Assembly (NCBI GenBank): GCA_023055505.1
Contig: JALIRH010000018.1
Coordinates: forward strand, 9,354,646 to 9,418,645
Source of the DNA: Callipepla californica brunnescens
Lineage: Eukaryota > Chordata > Aves > Galliformes > Odontophoridae
Length of the DNA: 64,000 nucleotides
Direction of reading: 5' to 3'
How positions within the stretch are numbered: position 1 is the first letter of the stretch; each line of letters begins with the position of its first letter. Position numbers and translations under genes: made by a program. The notes below the pieces were generated by a model. That model saw nothing but the letters and a program-made list of their open reading frames with translations, made no database searches and was not told the DNA's origin. Shown here piece after piece: positions 1 to 12,300 of the stretch.

Positions 1-340
1 TTTTTCCCTTCCCTTCCCTTCCCTTCCTTCCCTTCCCTTCCCTTCCCTTCCCCTTCCCCTTCCTTCCCTTCCCTTCCCTTCCCTTCCCTTCCCTTCCCTT
101 CCCTTCCTTCCCTTCCCTTCCCTTCCCTTCCCTTCCCTTCCCTTCCCTTCCCTTCCCTTCCCTTCCCTTCCCTTCCCTTCACCTTCCCTTCCCCTTCCCT
201 TCCCTTCCCTTCCCTTCCCCTTCCCTTCCCTTCCCTTCCCTTCCCTTCCCTTCCCTTCCCTTCCCTTCCCTTCCCTTCCCTTCTCCTTCCCTTCCTTCCC
301 CTTCCTTCCCTTCCTTCCCTTCCCTTCCTCTTCTCTTCTT
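1..340. repeat. (TTCCC)n pyrimidine microsatellite
   Basis: An almost pure pyrimidine tract on the + strand built from CCCTT units, with occasional CCTT or CCCCTT slips and a single A near position 181. It decays into TTCTCTTCTTG at about 340. The window begins inside it, so the true length is unknown. The minus strand reads as a run of Gly-Arg-Glu-Gly-Lys codons, which is a compositional artefact and not a gene. Long homopurine-homopyrimidine tracts of this kind can form triplex (H-DNA) and are length-unstable. Confidence 0.97.
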
Positions 341-2087
341 GTTTATTGTATTTCCAACTTCAGTGTATGTGGGGGATGTAACAGTGTTCGGTGGACACTC
401 TACCACCTGTACACGTTTCTCCAGCAAAATGGTTCTGTTTGGACCAGAACTTTCAGTATATTTTTAAGGGTTTAGTATGGAGTACGTAATTAGTACATAA
501 TTAGAGGTCTTTCTTTAGCATGCTTTCTGCTTTAGGCAGGTACTGTACAGTTATTAGGAAAGTAGGGTGACAACCTGCAGACTACATACACAGGACATTA
601 TAGCATGTGTACTCTTCTAGCACCTCATTCTCCTGAGAGCAGGGAATTGGTTAATTACTTTCTGTGGTGAGTATCCTCTAAAGCCACATGAAAACGCTGT
701 TTAAAGTAAGGAACTGAATGCAAAATATGAGATGTCATTTGTTACCATGCTCAAATAAATGTGATAAAAGTCATCTCCCTTAATAATACATGATAGATTT
801 GTGTGAGATGTGAAAAATACACTAACTGTGCTTGTAAGGAAATGACCTCCATAATTCATTTGAACTCTACCTTTCATCTGCTATGAGCAAATTTGTCAGA
901 GAGATTGTTCTCTATTCCCAACTCTGCAGCATGCCTCAATACATCCTCTCTCACTTTCTGTTTGCATTTTTCCTTCCCTTTATCTAGCAAAGGGAGGGGC
1001 AAAGAAGGAGTAAAGCAGAGTATGTTTCAATTGAGGTATTGATTCAGACCATAGGACCGCGATGAGGATTAGTGGAGAACGTTAACTGTGCAGGAGAGGG
1101 GGTTCAATCGAGTCTCTGTGCCTGCAGGCTCTGTTTATGTTTTATTCAACTTTTGTTTAGTTTAACAAACCTGTTGCAATTATAGCATCACATTGCTTTA
1201 TTTTCTCAAGTGTGTTGCATACATAAGGATCAAATAAGGGCTGATATGATTCTATTAACAGTTTTTAGTTCTTCATATTTCTTCATACTTTACTATTTAG
1301 CTGGGCATAGGAGAGGAATTCTGAGAAGATAAGCTCACATAAAGCAGCTGGAAGAACCATCCCTGATAGAGGCATCACTTTCCTGCTTTTTTTTTTCCTG
1401 ACATAATGGGGAATTTCTCTTCAGAATGCATTCTGTTGCAATATAGGAAGACAAAAAACTACTGTATCCTTGGTTTGGACTTCATTAAACTGCTCTATAT
1501 AGACTTGCATTATTCAAACAGGAAGCAGTTATTTCCCAATTATAAAGCCTTTTCTCATTCACTGGAAAGGTTTTGTGGATCTTGTTAAATTAGTTTATTA
1601 ATTCCTATTCTTAGATGTCAATTTTCCACATTTAAGTGAAAGCAGACCTGGCTAGACCAGTCAGATAAAGTCCTTCCTGCATCAAGAAATCTGTTCTGCA
1701 AGTAATTTGGTGTCCTCTAAACCTGTAGTAGCGTGTCCTGATCACACATTCCCCAATTTACAGATAGGTTTCTACCCCTGCTCTGATTACACTGTTTCTG
1801 AAAAATTGGCATCACTCTGTGGTTTTTCTCTGTGTCAGAAGGAGTGGCTGTGAAGAGCAATAACTCCTGAGCATAGGGTAATCAATGTGCCAGGCTGTTG
1901 CTTCTCTTGTGCAGCTCAAACCTGGGAGCTGCAGTACTGAAGACAGTTGTGGGGCCAATGTAGTGTTTCATTGCTGTAGAAATTACCCAGTTTCTTTGTT
2001 AAATTCTGCGCAACTTTGCTGTTCAGTTGACTAGAATTGACTGTTCGGTAGACTTCAGAGACTTTAGGCTTAGATAAATCTGCTCAT
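341..2087. other. Unannotated AT-rich spacer
   Basis: No coding region, RNA gene or recognisable repeat seen. The only open frames are short and lack codon bias or splice context. Confidence 0.6.
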
Positions 2088-2150
2088 AGATCACAGGACA
2101 ATTCAAGTTGGAAAGAACTTTGTACGTAATCTAACTAATCGTTTCTTTAG
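2088..2150 (-). mobile_element. Possible short CR1 3'-end fragment
   Basis: The stretch ATCACAGGACAATTCAAGTT followed by GGAAAGAACTTTGTA and ATCTAACTAATC resembles the antisense of the CR1 3' end (normally a TCACAGAAT octamer, then GGTTGGAAAGGACCTT, then ATCTAGTCCAAC). It is short and diverged, so chance similarity cannot be excluded. Confidence 0.4.
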
Positions 2151-3731
2151 TCATATCATAAGCTACAAATCTACATGAAAAGCAGTTAAGGTTTGGGGGT
2201 TTTTACTATCCATTTTAGTCCATATTATTGTTGAATGCTAAATGATGACATAATATAAAGCACCTTGTTTAAGTAAGCTTACAAAAGCCATTCAGCTAAC
2301 AATTTCTGCAGTGTCCATACAAGATCCATTAATACAATTAGTATATGAATTAGCAAATTTGCAAAGATTTGTCATATATTTTTTTCTATTTAAATTTCAT
2401 TCATTTTTAGATCTTTCATTCAGACTGGAATCTTCTGAGTTTGATAACACCATCCGGGAAAAAAAATATGCATGGTTTTGAAAATACTGTTCTATTATCT
2501 GATAATGTGAAAACAGTTATCCTAGCAACTTCTGTAATGTAGTTGGACATATATAATTTTTACTTAAATTAATGGATTTTGGAAAGCAAGATGTCAGTAG
2601 GGTAAAAATATAATTTTGAATTGAATCTGCCTATTTTCCTGTGGGAGAAGTTTCTTCTGCATGTAATGACTTTCTACTTTAACACATGCTGCTACAGAAG
2701 AGAAAAGTGTGAGGTAATGTCCCTCCTAAAAGCAGCTGTACTACAGAAACATATATTTATTTGTATTTTCAGACAGGTGTGGTAGTGCCTATGGTTTTAT
2801 TTTCTTTCAGGTACCAGTATCTCAGTAGAACAGTTCAGGGATTTGCAGTGTCTTTTTACATCAGAATATGTACCTTTAAAGACTGAAACGCAGATCATTA
2901 CACATCCCTGTTAATTACAGTGTGATTAATTTATCTGTCTGTTAATTGGGTGTGTGATGTGCCATGTGCTCTTATACTCCCATAACTCTGTTAGTGCCAG
3001 ATGTCTGTCCTGGAGTCTGGAAGAACTCTCTTTGCTGGTGCTTTAAGTGTCTGGTACATCCACAGCCACATTTCATGTATTTACTAAGTGCAGAGATTGA
3101 ATCCAGCTGTTTGTGTTCCATGTCTTGCTATCATTTGCAAGTCACTCACCATGAGAGCTGGGCAGGAAACAATTTTCCCATCCGATTAAAAAAGAAAAAG
3201 AAAAAGAAAAAGGCATTTTAAGGCTGTTACCTAGAAAAGGAAAAAAATAAAGCAAACAAACAAAAATAACCAACCTACCAAGATTCACCTCCTTAGGAGA
3301 GTCACTAAAAATGAGGAGATTTGGATTCAAAACCATAAGCTGGGTATCTTCACAAAAGATTTATCTTTTTTAATAAGACTTCTGGAATGATAATTTCCTG
3401 ATGAAATGTAGCTAGTTTCCAAATATGTGACTCTTTCTATGCACTATAGTTACTATTTGTCCAAAGATGATCTCTCTAGTTGCAAAGGGTAAGGTTTTGT
3501 TTTGTTTTTCGTTTCATTGACTGACAGTGCTTTGGAAAAAGCAGACATTGTGTACTGGCTCCCCTCTCACCACCCCGAATCACCCACGCTTCATATAGTA
3601 CTCTTTGATTTATCTGTTGAGTGTATGGATTGAATTTACTGCCCCTTTTTTTCATTGCAGTACTGTCAGCAACACAAACCTTGTAGAGTAGTAGTTACAC
3701 GTCTTTGCAGTGCATTTGTTTTTCCAACATA
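2151..3731. other. Unannotated spacer with a small A-rich repeat
   Basis: Nothing gene-like. A short (AAAAAG)n run lies at about 3187-3211 and A-rich sequence at 3240-3265. Open frames covering 2964-3336 run through these low-complexity bases and are not credible. Confidence 0.6.
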
Positions 3732-5240
3732 AAATCATAGAATGGTTTGTGTTGGAAGGGACCTTTAAGACCAGGTAGTTCCAACTCCCTGCTGTAGGTG
3801 GGGACACCTTACTCTAGACCAAGTTGCTCAAAGCCCCATCCAGCCTGGCTTTGAATGCTTCCAGGGAAGGGGCATACACTACCTCACTGGGCAACCTGTT
3901 CCAGTGTCTTACCACCCTCACAGTAAAGAATTTCTTCCTAATATCTAGTTTAAATTTACCCTCTTCCAGTTTGAAACCATTTCCCCTCATCCTGTTGCTA
4001 AATGCCCTATAAAGTCCCTCCCCACCTTTCCTGTAGGCTCCCTTCAGGTACTGGAAGACCACTGTACAGTCTCCACAGAGCCTTCTCTTCTCCATCTGAA
4101 GAACCTCAGATTTCTCATCCTGTTCTCACAGGGGAGGTGATCCAACCCTCTGATCATCTTTGTGGCCCTCCCATGCACCCACTCCAACAACTCCATGTCC
4201 TTCATGTGTTAGGGTATTCAGAACAGGACACAGTACTCCAGGTGGGATCTCATGAGAGCAGTAGAGGGACAGAATCACCTCCCTCAACATGCTGTTCATG
4301 TTTTTTTTTTGATGCAGCGCAGGATACAGTTGGCCTTCTGGGCTGCAAGTGCATGTTACTGGCTCACGTTAGATCTTTCATCAACCGACACTTTCAAATC
4401 CTTCCTCTCAGGGCTGCTCTCAAGCTATTCTCCATCCAACCTGTATCTGTGCCCTAACCCAGGTGCAGAACTGAAGGACCTTGCACTAGGTCTTGTTGAA
4501 CATGAGGTTCATGCCATGAAGTTGGCATGGGCCCAACTCTTAAGCCCGTATAGGTCCCTCTGGATGTCATTGTTTTCCTCTAGTTTGTCAATTGCACCAC
4601 ACAACTTGGTGTTGTTCACTAACTTGCTGAGGTGCATGCACACTTGATCCCACTGTCCATGTCACCTGCAAAGATGTTAAATAACACTGGTCCCAACACT
4701 GCTCCCTAAGGACTGCCACTCATCTCCATTCTCCACTTAGACACTGAGCTGTTGACAGCAGCTCTCTGAGTGTGACTATCCATCCAATTCCTTATTCAGT
4801 AAGTGGTCCATCCATCAAATCCATTTTTCTCCAGTTTGGTGACCAGGATGTCATATGGGACAGTGTCAAGTGCTTTGCACAAGTCCAGATAGATGACATC
4901 AGTTGCTCTTCCTTTATCCACTGAAGCTGTAACAGCATCATAAAAGGCCACCAAGTTTGTCAGGCATGATTTACCATTGGTGAAGCCATGTTGATTACCA
5001 TTAGTCACCTCATCTTTATTTTCCATGTGCTTAGTAAGGCCTTCAGAAGGATCTGCTCCACAGTTTTGCCAAGCACAAAGGTGAGACTGACTGGCCTGTT
5101 GTTCCCTGTACCTTCTTTTTTTTCCTTCTTTAAAATTGGCGTTATGTTTCCCCTTTTCCACTCAGTGGGAACTTCACCAGACTGCCATGACCATTCAAAT
5201 ATGATAGACTGTGGCTTGTCTATCCATCATATGGATCACA
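3732..5240 (-). mobile_element. CR1 LINE, 5'-truncated, about 1.5 kb
   Basis: This is the longest CR1 copy in the window. The element reads on the minus strand: its 3' terminus is at about 3732, where the + strand shows AATCATAGAATGG, the CR1 octamer. The 3' UTR follows, and from 3814 upward comes the C-terminal half of the ORF2 protein. It is 5'-truncated around 5.2 kb within the reverse transcriptase domain, which is typical of target-primed reverse transcription. Sequence beyond about 5230 no longer resembles CR1; that boundary is judged by eye. A T-run at about 4301-4310 and several indels break the reading frame. Confidence 0.97.
3814..5161 (-). pseudogene. CR1 ORF2 reverse transcriptase, C-terminal half, decayed
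   Basis: The frame is recognisable in two pieces. The upstream piece (5161-4796) contains the RT segments [17 protein letters not shown] and [18 protein letters not shown], the latter being the motif A region (family form close to LDFCKAFDTV). Next come a stop, a frame that reads VLGPVLFNIF near 4690, and then LSKLVNNTKLCG near 4600, where functional CR1 copies read FADDTKL. Both catalytic aspartates of motif C have become asparagines. The downstream piece (4095-3814) carries the conserved C terminus, with FKLDIRKKFFTVRVVRHWN and the terminal GALSNLV before the stop. Stops and frameshifts between the pieces make it non-functional. The protein would have been the RT of a non-LTR retrotransposon; this copy is a fossil. 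Confidence 0.95.
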
Positions 5241-6473
5241 TGGAAGGATCTACTTCTATTACACATCTCAATGTGAATTCTGGCCCTAATTTTAGATATT
5301 CCTCATATTATACCACATTATACACTATTATTTTAATATTATTTTGTACTTGAAAAGTACATTATTCTAGGCACTGTACCAGCATAGTAGATGATTGTCT
5401 TTCACAGACTAAAATTGAGGATGTAAGGATTTACAGTCTTACAGTATTTAGCCTAAATCCCTGCTGCAGTGTATAACTTAAAACGTCTACTTATAGGAAA
5501 TTTTGACATAACAAATATGCTGTGGCTGCGGAGGTGTTGGCCCTTAAGGGAGAATGGAAAAGGGGAAGAAAGGAAAAGAACAGTCTATTATTTTTTCTCA
5601 GATTGGGTATAAGCTGAGGGTTGAATGCTAGAAGGCCTGCAGCTAATTGGCATAGGAGTGAGGAACAGCACCATATTCAAACGTTTGGTAACTGAGCACT
5701 GCAGAATTCTGCATTGCAGATCAGCAACTAGCTGAATACTGGAAGTGTTGCAACTAAGCTAACACTACTGTGTGTATGCATGCAGAAGCATCTTGGTGAC
5801 TACAGCATATACCTACTTTGTCCACCCTGAATGCAATAAGGTTTTCATAGCTGTTTTTTTTGTTTGTTTGTTTTTAAATCCGTTGGTTCTCAGAAATGTT
5901 CTTAGAGTGACTTTTTAGTCCTTGTAAACTTTTCTTTGCAGTATAACAGTGTGTATATGGTCTTCTCAAGTACTTCTGTGCCAGTAGTTCCTAGTGACCC
6001 ATCTTCTGTTGAGTTACTTCAGCATCTAGCATGTTGCAAAAGATCTGACGTTACCAGTGCAGCAATTGCATGTTCAGCTCATCAGTTTTCTCTGTTACTG
6101 GAAAGGAGATAATAGGACTTATTGAACATTATTTGAATGTTTTATTAAATTTTAAGTGAATGGTTTAGAAAGTGAAATTCCTTATAGGCAAAATGACTAG
6201 ATAATTTCTAAATTGTATAAATCTCTCTTCTGATTTATGGTTATTTTTATTTGTTTTGTAAAAACATCAGTAGTAAAAGGAGCATACCGCTGAACAACTT
6301 TTTTTTATACTTTCCTTGACTAGTAGTATATAAATAATTTCTGAAAGATACTATTAACTTCCCTGCTAGGACAATAAAAATGCTAAATGACTCTAGAGAC
6401 TGGCAACAACTATTTCTGATAATACCAAAAATAGGGATGGTAACTTCATGATTATTTTCTTTAAATAGATACA

Positions 6474-6474
<1 letters not shown>
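5241..6474. other. Unannotated AT-rich spacer
   Basis: No gene or known repeat seen. A short T/GTTT run sits at about 5853-5876. Confidence 0.6.

Positions 6475-6507
<33 letters not shown>
6475..6507. repeat. (GT)n dinucleotide microsatellite
   Basis: About 15 uninterrupted TG units, flanked by ATGTT on the left and ATGAAG on the right. Confidence 0.97.
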
Positions 6508-6509
<2 letters not shown>

Positions 6510-6999
6510 AAGATAAAGCTGTGGGCTGTAGACCTTCTTCTCTGATATATTTTTTTATTTTAGACTTGAAGACTTTTGCAGTAGTCCTCCACAGCATAAC
6601 TGGATGTTTCATAATGTTTAGTGGCTTTTTCCTAACAATGCTTATCTTTTGAGGAAGCAATATCTCTTTCTTTAAAGGCAAGCAAGGAAAGAACAGGGAG
6701 CTCAGGATTACCTAAGGTCAGAGTGGAAACACAGAACAGCAATAGAAGTGAAGTGCAAACTTTGAAATGGTGTTTTCATATCTAGTCTTCCTCTCCACAA
6801 TGACTAGTCCTCTGTGACAGACTGCTTATTTATAAGAAACATTGTCACACGTAATGAGATTTAGCTGTGTTCATGGCAAGGTATTGATGATTATGTTTCT
6901 TCTCCCCAGCAGTCTTTGAAAATGTGGTTATCGGTGCACCAAAATGTTGTCTGTGAACCATTACTGTTGTCGCAGTCGTCATTCAAGTGATAGAAATAG
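6508..6999. other. Unannotated spacer
   Basis: AT-rich single-copy-looking sequence; nothing recognised. Confidence 0.55.
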
Positions 7000-7280
7000 G
7001 TAGAGAAAAAGGGTTGCCCATATGAAAGCATCCCTGCAATATAAGCTGACCGCTGGCAGCCAGGCATGCCGGGTTGGCTCGCTGCGTGATCCAGCATAAG
7101 CAGGGCTGACTTCCAGCCCCCGAGCACAAAGCGTGGTGTGTGGGATCGCTGGCCGACTCCCTGGCCCCCTGCTCCCAGACCATGGGGCTGACCCCCAGCT
7201 CGGGGAGTGTGACCCCTGCCAGTGCTGCTGAAATGGGCTCGGTGCTCCCAGCCTAGATGCTGGGCTCAGAGCGCAGATTT
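7000..7280. other. Isolated GC-rich patch of unknown origin
   Basis: About 280 bp markedly richer in G and C than its flanks, with roughly a dozen CpG (for example GACCGCTGG, CCGGGTTGG, TCGCTGCGTG, GATCGCTGGCCGAC). Three overlapping minus-strand open frames of 66-110 codons pass through it, but they have no splice or Kozak context and follow from the base composition. It could be an old repeat or LTR piece, a retrocopy, or a small CpG-rich regulatory element. I do not recognise it. Confidence 0.5.
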
Positions 7281-7599
7281 TGACAACAGAAATGGTAATG
7301 GGCAAAAACATTTGTCTCTGGAGGCAGTGCTGCCACCAAAGAGAATATTCACTCCCATTCTTATTTAAATAGAGTGCATATTCAAGACTTCACTTGTTTT
7401 AAAAGCTCACTGAGATCTCTGAGGGAAGAAAAATAGAAGCATGCTGTCAAGCTTATCTGGCAATTAAAAGCAAAATAAAAGGACACTTATTATGCTGGGA
7501 TTTAGAGTGTAATTTCAGTGATGTGAATGCACATGCATATGTGTACATATATATGTGTGGATATGTAAGTTCACGTCTGCAGAGAAAAAATAAGTGTTT
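7281..7599. other. Unannotated spacer
   Basis: AT-rich; nothing recognised. Confidence 0.5.
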
Positions 7600-7863
7600 G
7601 TAACTAGCAGTAGGACAAGAAGGAATGGCCTCAAATTGCTATAAGGGAGGTTCAGGTTGAATATCAGGAAACAATTCTTCTCTGAAAGAGTGGTCAGGCA
7701 CTGGAATGGGCTGCCCAGGGAGACAGTAGAGTCACTGTCCCTGGAGGTATACGAGAAATGTTTAGATGTTGTACTAAAGGACATGGTGTATTGATGATAG
7801 GTAGACAACTGGACTGGATGATCTTGGTGGTCTTTTCCAGCCTTGATGATTCAGTGATTCAGT
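7600..7863 (+). mobile_element. CR1 LINE 3'-end fragment
   Basis: Sense-oriented CR1 tail: AGGACAAGAAGGAATGGCCT, then CTCAAATTGC, GGCACTGGAATGGGCTGCCC and GTCACTGTCCCTGGAGGT, ending in GATGATCTTGGTGGTCTTTT and the terminal GATTCAGTGATTCAG octamer-like repeats. The upstream part encodes the last codons of ORF2 in degraded form. The open frame that overlaps it on the minus strand is antisense to the element and has no meaning. Confidence 0.93.
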
Positions 7864-8799
7864 GGTCATCAGCAAAAAGCTGGAATGTCTGAATTATTTG
7901 ATAACAGTATTTTGTAGAACTTGAAAGTTTCTTGTCTGATTGGACTACATTCACTCAAGTAAACTGGTTGCATTCAGTGGAACTGTTTTGATTAATAAGC
8001 CCTGCTTAGGGCTTGGAGCTGCCTGATTTTACAGACAGTGCTCCCTGTGCTGTCACCTTTCCTTTTTCCAAGATGAATATCACCACATCCTTGCAAAACA
8101 GCTCTTAATATTGATGCTGATGGGCTTCACCTCCCCATAAGCTGGTACTCCCCATTGGCTCTTGGTCACTCAGTGCTTGCATCTTGATAACAGTAATGTC
8201 TTTATCACTCTGTCAATGGATGTCTGCACATCCTAGGGCCAGAAAGGGGAGGAAAAAAGGGCTGGGATGTACCTTGAGAGCTCACAGATATGATATATAT
8301 ATTTGCCAATTGTTTGATTATGTTAACCATACTGCCAGGAGTAAGGAACAGGGAGTAACAGTCACATTGGAACTTGTACAATTGGCTAGAATTATATTTT
8401 TATTAGTGGCAATATATTATTCTTTAACTTAATAAAACTGTAGCTTATCCTGAGCTTTAAATAGGAGAGCATTTTTAAATAATTTAACAGAGAAATGTCA
8501 GAGTAAATGGAGGGAAACGATATGCAAAGTTATTTTATATGCTACATATGAAATATGAGGTGCCCTGGCTCCTGGTGGTGATTAAGTTTTAAAGCCCATT
8601 CCTCTCAAGGGATGTGTTTTATTGTTCATGTTCTTTAAAGGTATACTCTTCTTATGATGATCCTCCTAACAAAATGTTTGCATGTGTAAATAAATGTAAA
8701 CTACAGTATGAAATCATGAGGTTCTTTTATGCGTGTCAGTTTCTATCAGAGGATTCATTCTGAACAAAGGATATTTTAAAATCTTTTTTTTAAATCACC
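7864..8799. other. Unannotated spacer
   Basis: AT-rich sequence without recognised features. Confidence 0.55.
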
Positions 8800-9370
8800 T
8801 AGTCACAGAATGGTTGAGGTTGGAAGGGATCTCTGGGGGCCATCTGGTGCAGTCTCCTGATCAAGCAGAGCCACCTAGAGCAGAGCAGGGTGTCCAGGCC
8901 CACATCATGAAGCTTTTGGAATTTTCCAAGGGGGGAGGCTTCACACAATCATCATTAATGAAATGCTTCCTAATGTTCAGAGGGAACCCCTTGTGTTCTA
9001 GTTTGTGCCCATTGCCTCTTGTTCTGTCACTAGGCACCCTCCCTTTGGGTATTTACAGACATTAATGAGATGGTTTTCTCTTGGCTGAAGCCTTCATGAT
9101 CAGCTCTCACAGCCTTTCCTTATATGAGAGACGTTTCACTCTCCGTAATAATCTTTCAGATCCTACATTGGACTCTCTCTGGTGTGTTCATGTCTCTCTT
9201 GAACTGGGGAGACTGGAACCGGAATACTGTGCTCCAGTCCTTACCCTTGCTAAGTAGAGGGCACCACTCGCTCTGTTACAGTTGAGTTTCATCAAGACTG
9301 CCTGAAAATGCGTGATGCTCTTCCTGTACAGCCCCAGATGCTCCAGTTGGTTTTACAGTGCTCTATCACA
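8800..9370 (-). mobile_element. CR1 LINE fragment
   Basis: The + strand starts with TCACAGAATGGTTGAGGTTG and GAAGGGATCTCTGGGGGCCA, the antisense of the CR1 3' end, so the element reads leftward. It continues through antisense ORF2 C-terminal sequence (ATTGCCTCTTGTTCTGTCAC) and the region around GAACTGGGGAGACTGGAACC. It fades out near 9370. More diverged than the 3.7 kb copy; reading frames are destroyed. Confidence 0.92.
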
Positions 9371-12300
9371 GTTTTCAAACCTTACCTGAAGGCCAGCTGT
9401 TGATACAGTGACAAGCTGAGGTTTAAAAAAATCTGATTAAAAGCCAGCTGGCATTAGGTACTTGAATTAAACTTTCCCTTTACATACCAGCTCTAGGCCA
9501 GCTCCTGATCCAGTACTTGCTGACCAATGAGGAAACATGTTGGAGAACATGGAAGATTTGGAAAAAGCTCTTAAGCCACCTGTTCATGGTTCAATGTACT
9601 TTCCAGGGAAGTACCTGGAAGCCACCAGGTACTGACCTATGATCTTTCTGGCTTCAGTGGGAGTTGGAGCAGATACTTAATGCACTCAGAAAACCTAATG
9701 GTTGTTAAGTGTTTCAAAATGAAGATCAAATACGAAGCTTATGTGCAGATTTATTGAATATTAATTTGAAATTTAAACCTGTCCTTTTGTTTTCAATGAG
9801 GGACATAGTCTTGTAAATTTTCTGCTATGTAAGACAAAAAGGATTCTTTATTACATGATCGTGCTACAGAGGATGATCTATCTGGTAGAATTTTTTGTTT
9901 GCATTAATAAACTCTCCTGGTAGTGATATAAACATTTGCTGAAGTCCATTAGTTAAAACTATGCTAGTGCAGGTGTTGAGTGTACCACAGTAAAATTTTA
10001 TCAGTCAAGAGGTTGATTATGGTACTCAGTGTCAGATTCTGTTATACTCCCAGGTACTGACAGTGAAGTAGAACAAATGCAAAACCAAGATTAGAGCTTC
10101 CTAAAATGGAAAATGTGAACTAAGGAAAACTTTTTTGCCACTGTGATTTTTAATTTTTTTTTTTTAATGCAAAACAGTGCATGATTAATTTATAGGAAAC
10201 AGTGTTATTTCTCCAGTCAGACTCTCCATGATCTTTTTTTTTTGAGACATAATAAATACTGTTTCCATAAAAACAATTGAAATAAGAACTCTTGACAACT
10301 CATTTTAAGGCTGGGAGGCTTGAAAGTAAACTGAGCTGCCCAGAGAGAGCTGGTGAAAGCGTTTTCTTGCTGTAATTGTAATAAGGGAAATTTAAAAACC
10401 ACAATCTGTTTCAAGTCAAAAATGAACAACTGAATATTGTCTTAAACATTTTTTCCTTTTCTTGGCATGTATTTAGGCAAGTGGCACTATTGGGCTCAAT
10501 GATATTTCTTTTATGTAAGTAGAACTGTTGTTTCTGAACCCTTCAGTCCATTGATTCAAAATTTGTATTTGCAGAGCCTTAGCTTTAGAGTGTTAAGAAG
10601 GCAAAAAAAATAAAAGCTAGGAATAAGTCATAAAAAGGGACCAAATCATATTATCAGTTATTTCTGGTATTATGCTTCATATGTAAAGATAAAATCAATG
10701 ATCTCAATATGACTGAAAATGTAGCTGATTATTTTGTACAGCATATCACCATTGTTTTTCTCTGTCTAGTATTTACTCTAGACACATGGTCATTCTCATA
10801 CTGGCATGCGATTTTAACTATTAAAAAATTACAGAAGCATAACTTAGCACTTTTGTAAAGAATGTCAGGAGGAGGTCTGAACATTTGTGGTCAGCATTAA
10901 GCTTTCATCTGAAAACTAAGATGAATACCATTATTTTTATATGATATTATCTTTTTTGGTGTAGGGAAAATTCTGGCCCAGCTTCTATACATCTTGCTTA
11001 TGTAATGTGTAAATTCTAATAGTTTTCTTTCTTGAGGCATGCTGACAAGCGTATCTAACATGTGACTTTACATCTGAAGAATTTGTGTTCGTGATGGTGC
11101 TCACAGTTTTACGCGATTTAACCATAGGAGGGAGCCTCTCTTCTTTGGAAGTTATGCAGGAAGATGCAATCATGGGCATTTGGATATATCTTTGAAACAG
11201 ATATTTGTGTATTCCTACCGGTTTGCATCTCACATTGTAAATGCTTCTTTCTCTAAGACTGATCCACGCCTGTTTCACAGTGGGTACATTTAGAGAGTAG
11301 TAAGGCCTGCTAGTTCCAGAGAGATTAATGTAGTAACAATAAAACCCTGCTGCCAACAGAATGTTAGACTGTGCTAATACTTGAACATGAATGATATTTG
11401 TTCTTTATTAGAAATTAGCTGGGTTGCATAAATATCTGTCACTATCCAAAAACAAACAAAAAAAAACCAAAACAAAAACAAAACAGGGAGGTTAAAGACT
11501 CTTGAGAAAAATAATAACTTGAATCTTAATGTTTTAATTGATTTAAATTGCCAGTTATTTCATTTTTATTATATATAAATTACATTGGAAGGAATCTACC
11601 CCTAAAGTTTAGTGTTGTCAGAAATGATTTCCCAGGTTACTTATGCTTGGTGATTCAGCTCATGTCTCCCCTTCATGTTGAGCAGATTTGTTAACCATCA
11701 GGCCTTCCATTCCCTTCCTCATCTTACAAGTTGGAGGCTGGACGCTAAGGCTGGAGTGGCCTCCACATAAGAGATAGGGATTGTTGCTGTGACACCATGG
11801 AATGAGTGGCACTTGGAGTGCCCTGGGTAACCTCACATGAGACGCAAACAGGAAAATGGGATCTCACAAAGCTTGTAAGTTTATCCCCTTATTATTCCAA
11901 TCCTTGTCCATATTATTGCTTTCTGAATACTCTGCACTCAGTGTACACTCTGAAATCTATCTTGGATAGCCACAGGTTTATCTTACATTATTCTGAACAA
12001 ATGAAAAATCCCACATTTTCTCACAGCAAGAGCAGTGCATGGTATTAACAGAGGCATTTCTCACACCTAATATTCTACTTTCCTTGTGTATGTTATTGGA
12101 TAATGTCCAGATAAAGTCATATGTTATTTTTTCTTGTCATGCGAATGTGATGATAACTCCTAGGAGAAATATTTAACAAAGGGGTAAATCTGCAACAGTG
12201 CTAAGGTTATGGATCAGTGCTACAAATACTTATTCCTAGGTATGACTTTAATGTAAGGAGTGTGATTAACCATAAGATGTTGACGATGTTGTTTGCAGTA

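Noticed and set aside
179..427. 82-codon minus-strand open frame rich in Gly-Arg-Glu-Lys
   Set aside because: It is the complement of the CCCTT microsatellite; composition alone explains it.
1096..1130. GGTTCAATCGAG string resembling a tRNA T-arm
   Set aside because: No A box, acceptor stem or anticodon arm at the right spacing; no tRNA found anywhere in the window.
7515..7808. 97-codon minus-strand open frame
   Set aside because: Antisense to the CR1 tail at 7600-7863.
10985..11356. 123-codon minus-strand open frame
   Set aside because: No domain, signal sequence, splice context or homologue recognised; within the length expected by chance in 64 kb. Could still overlap a conserved non-coding element.
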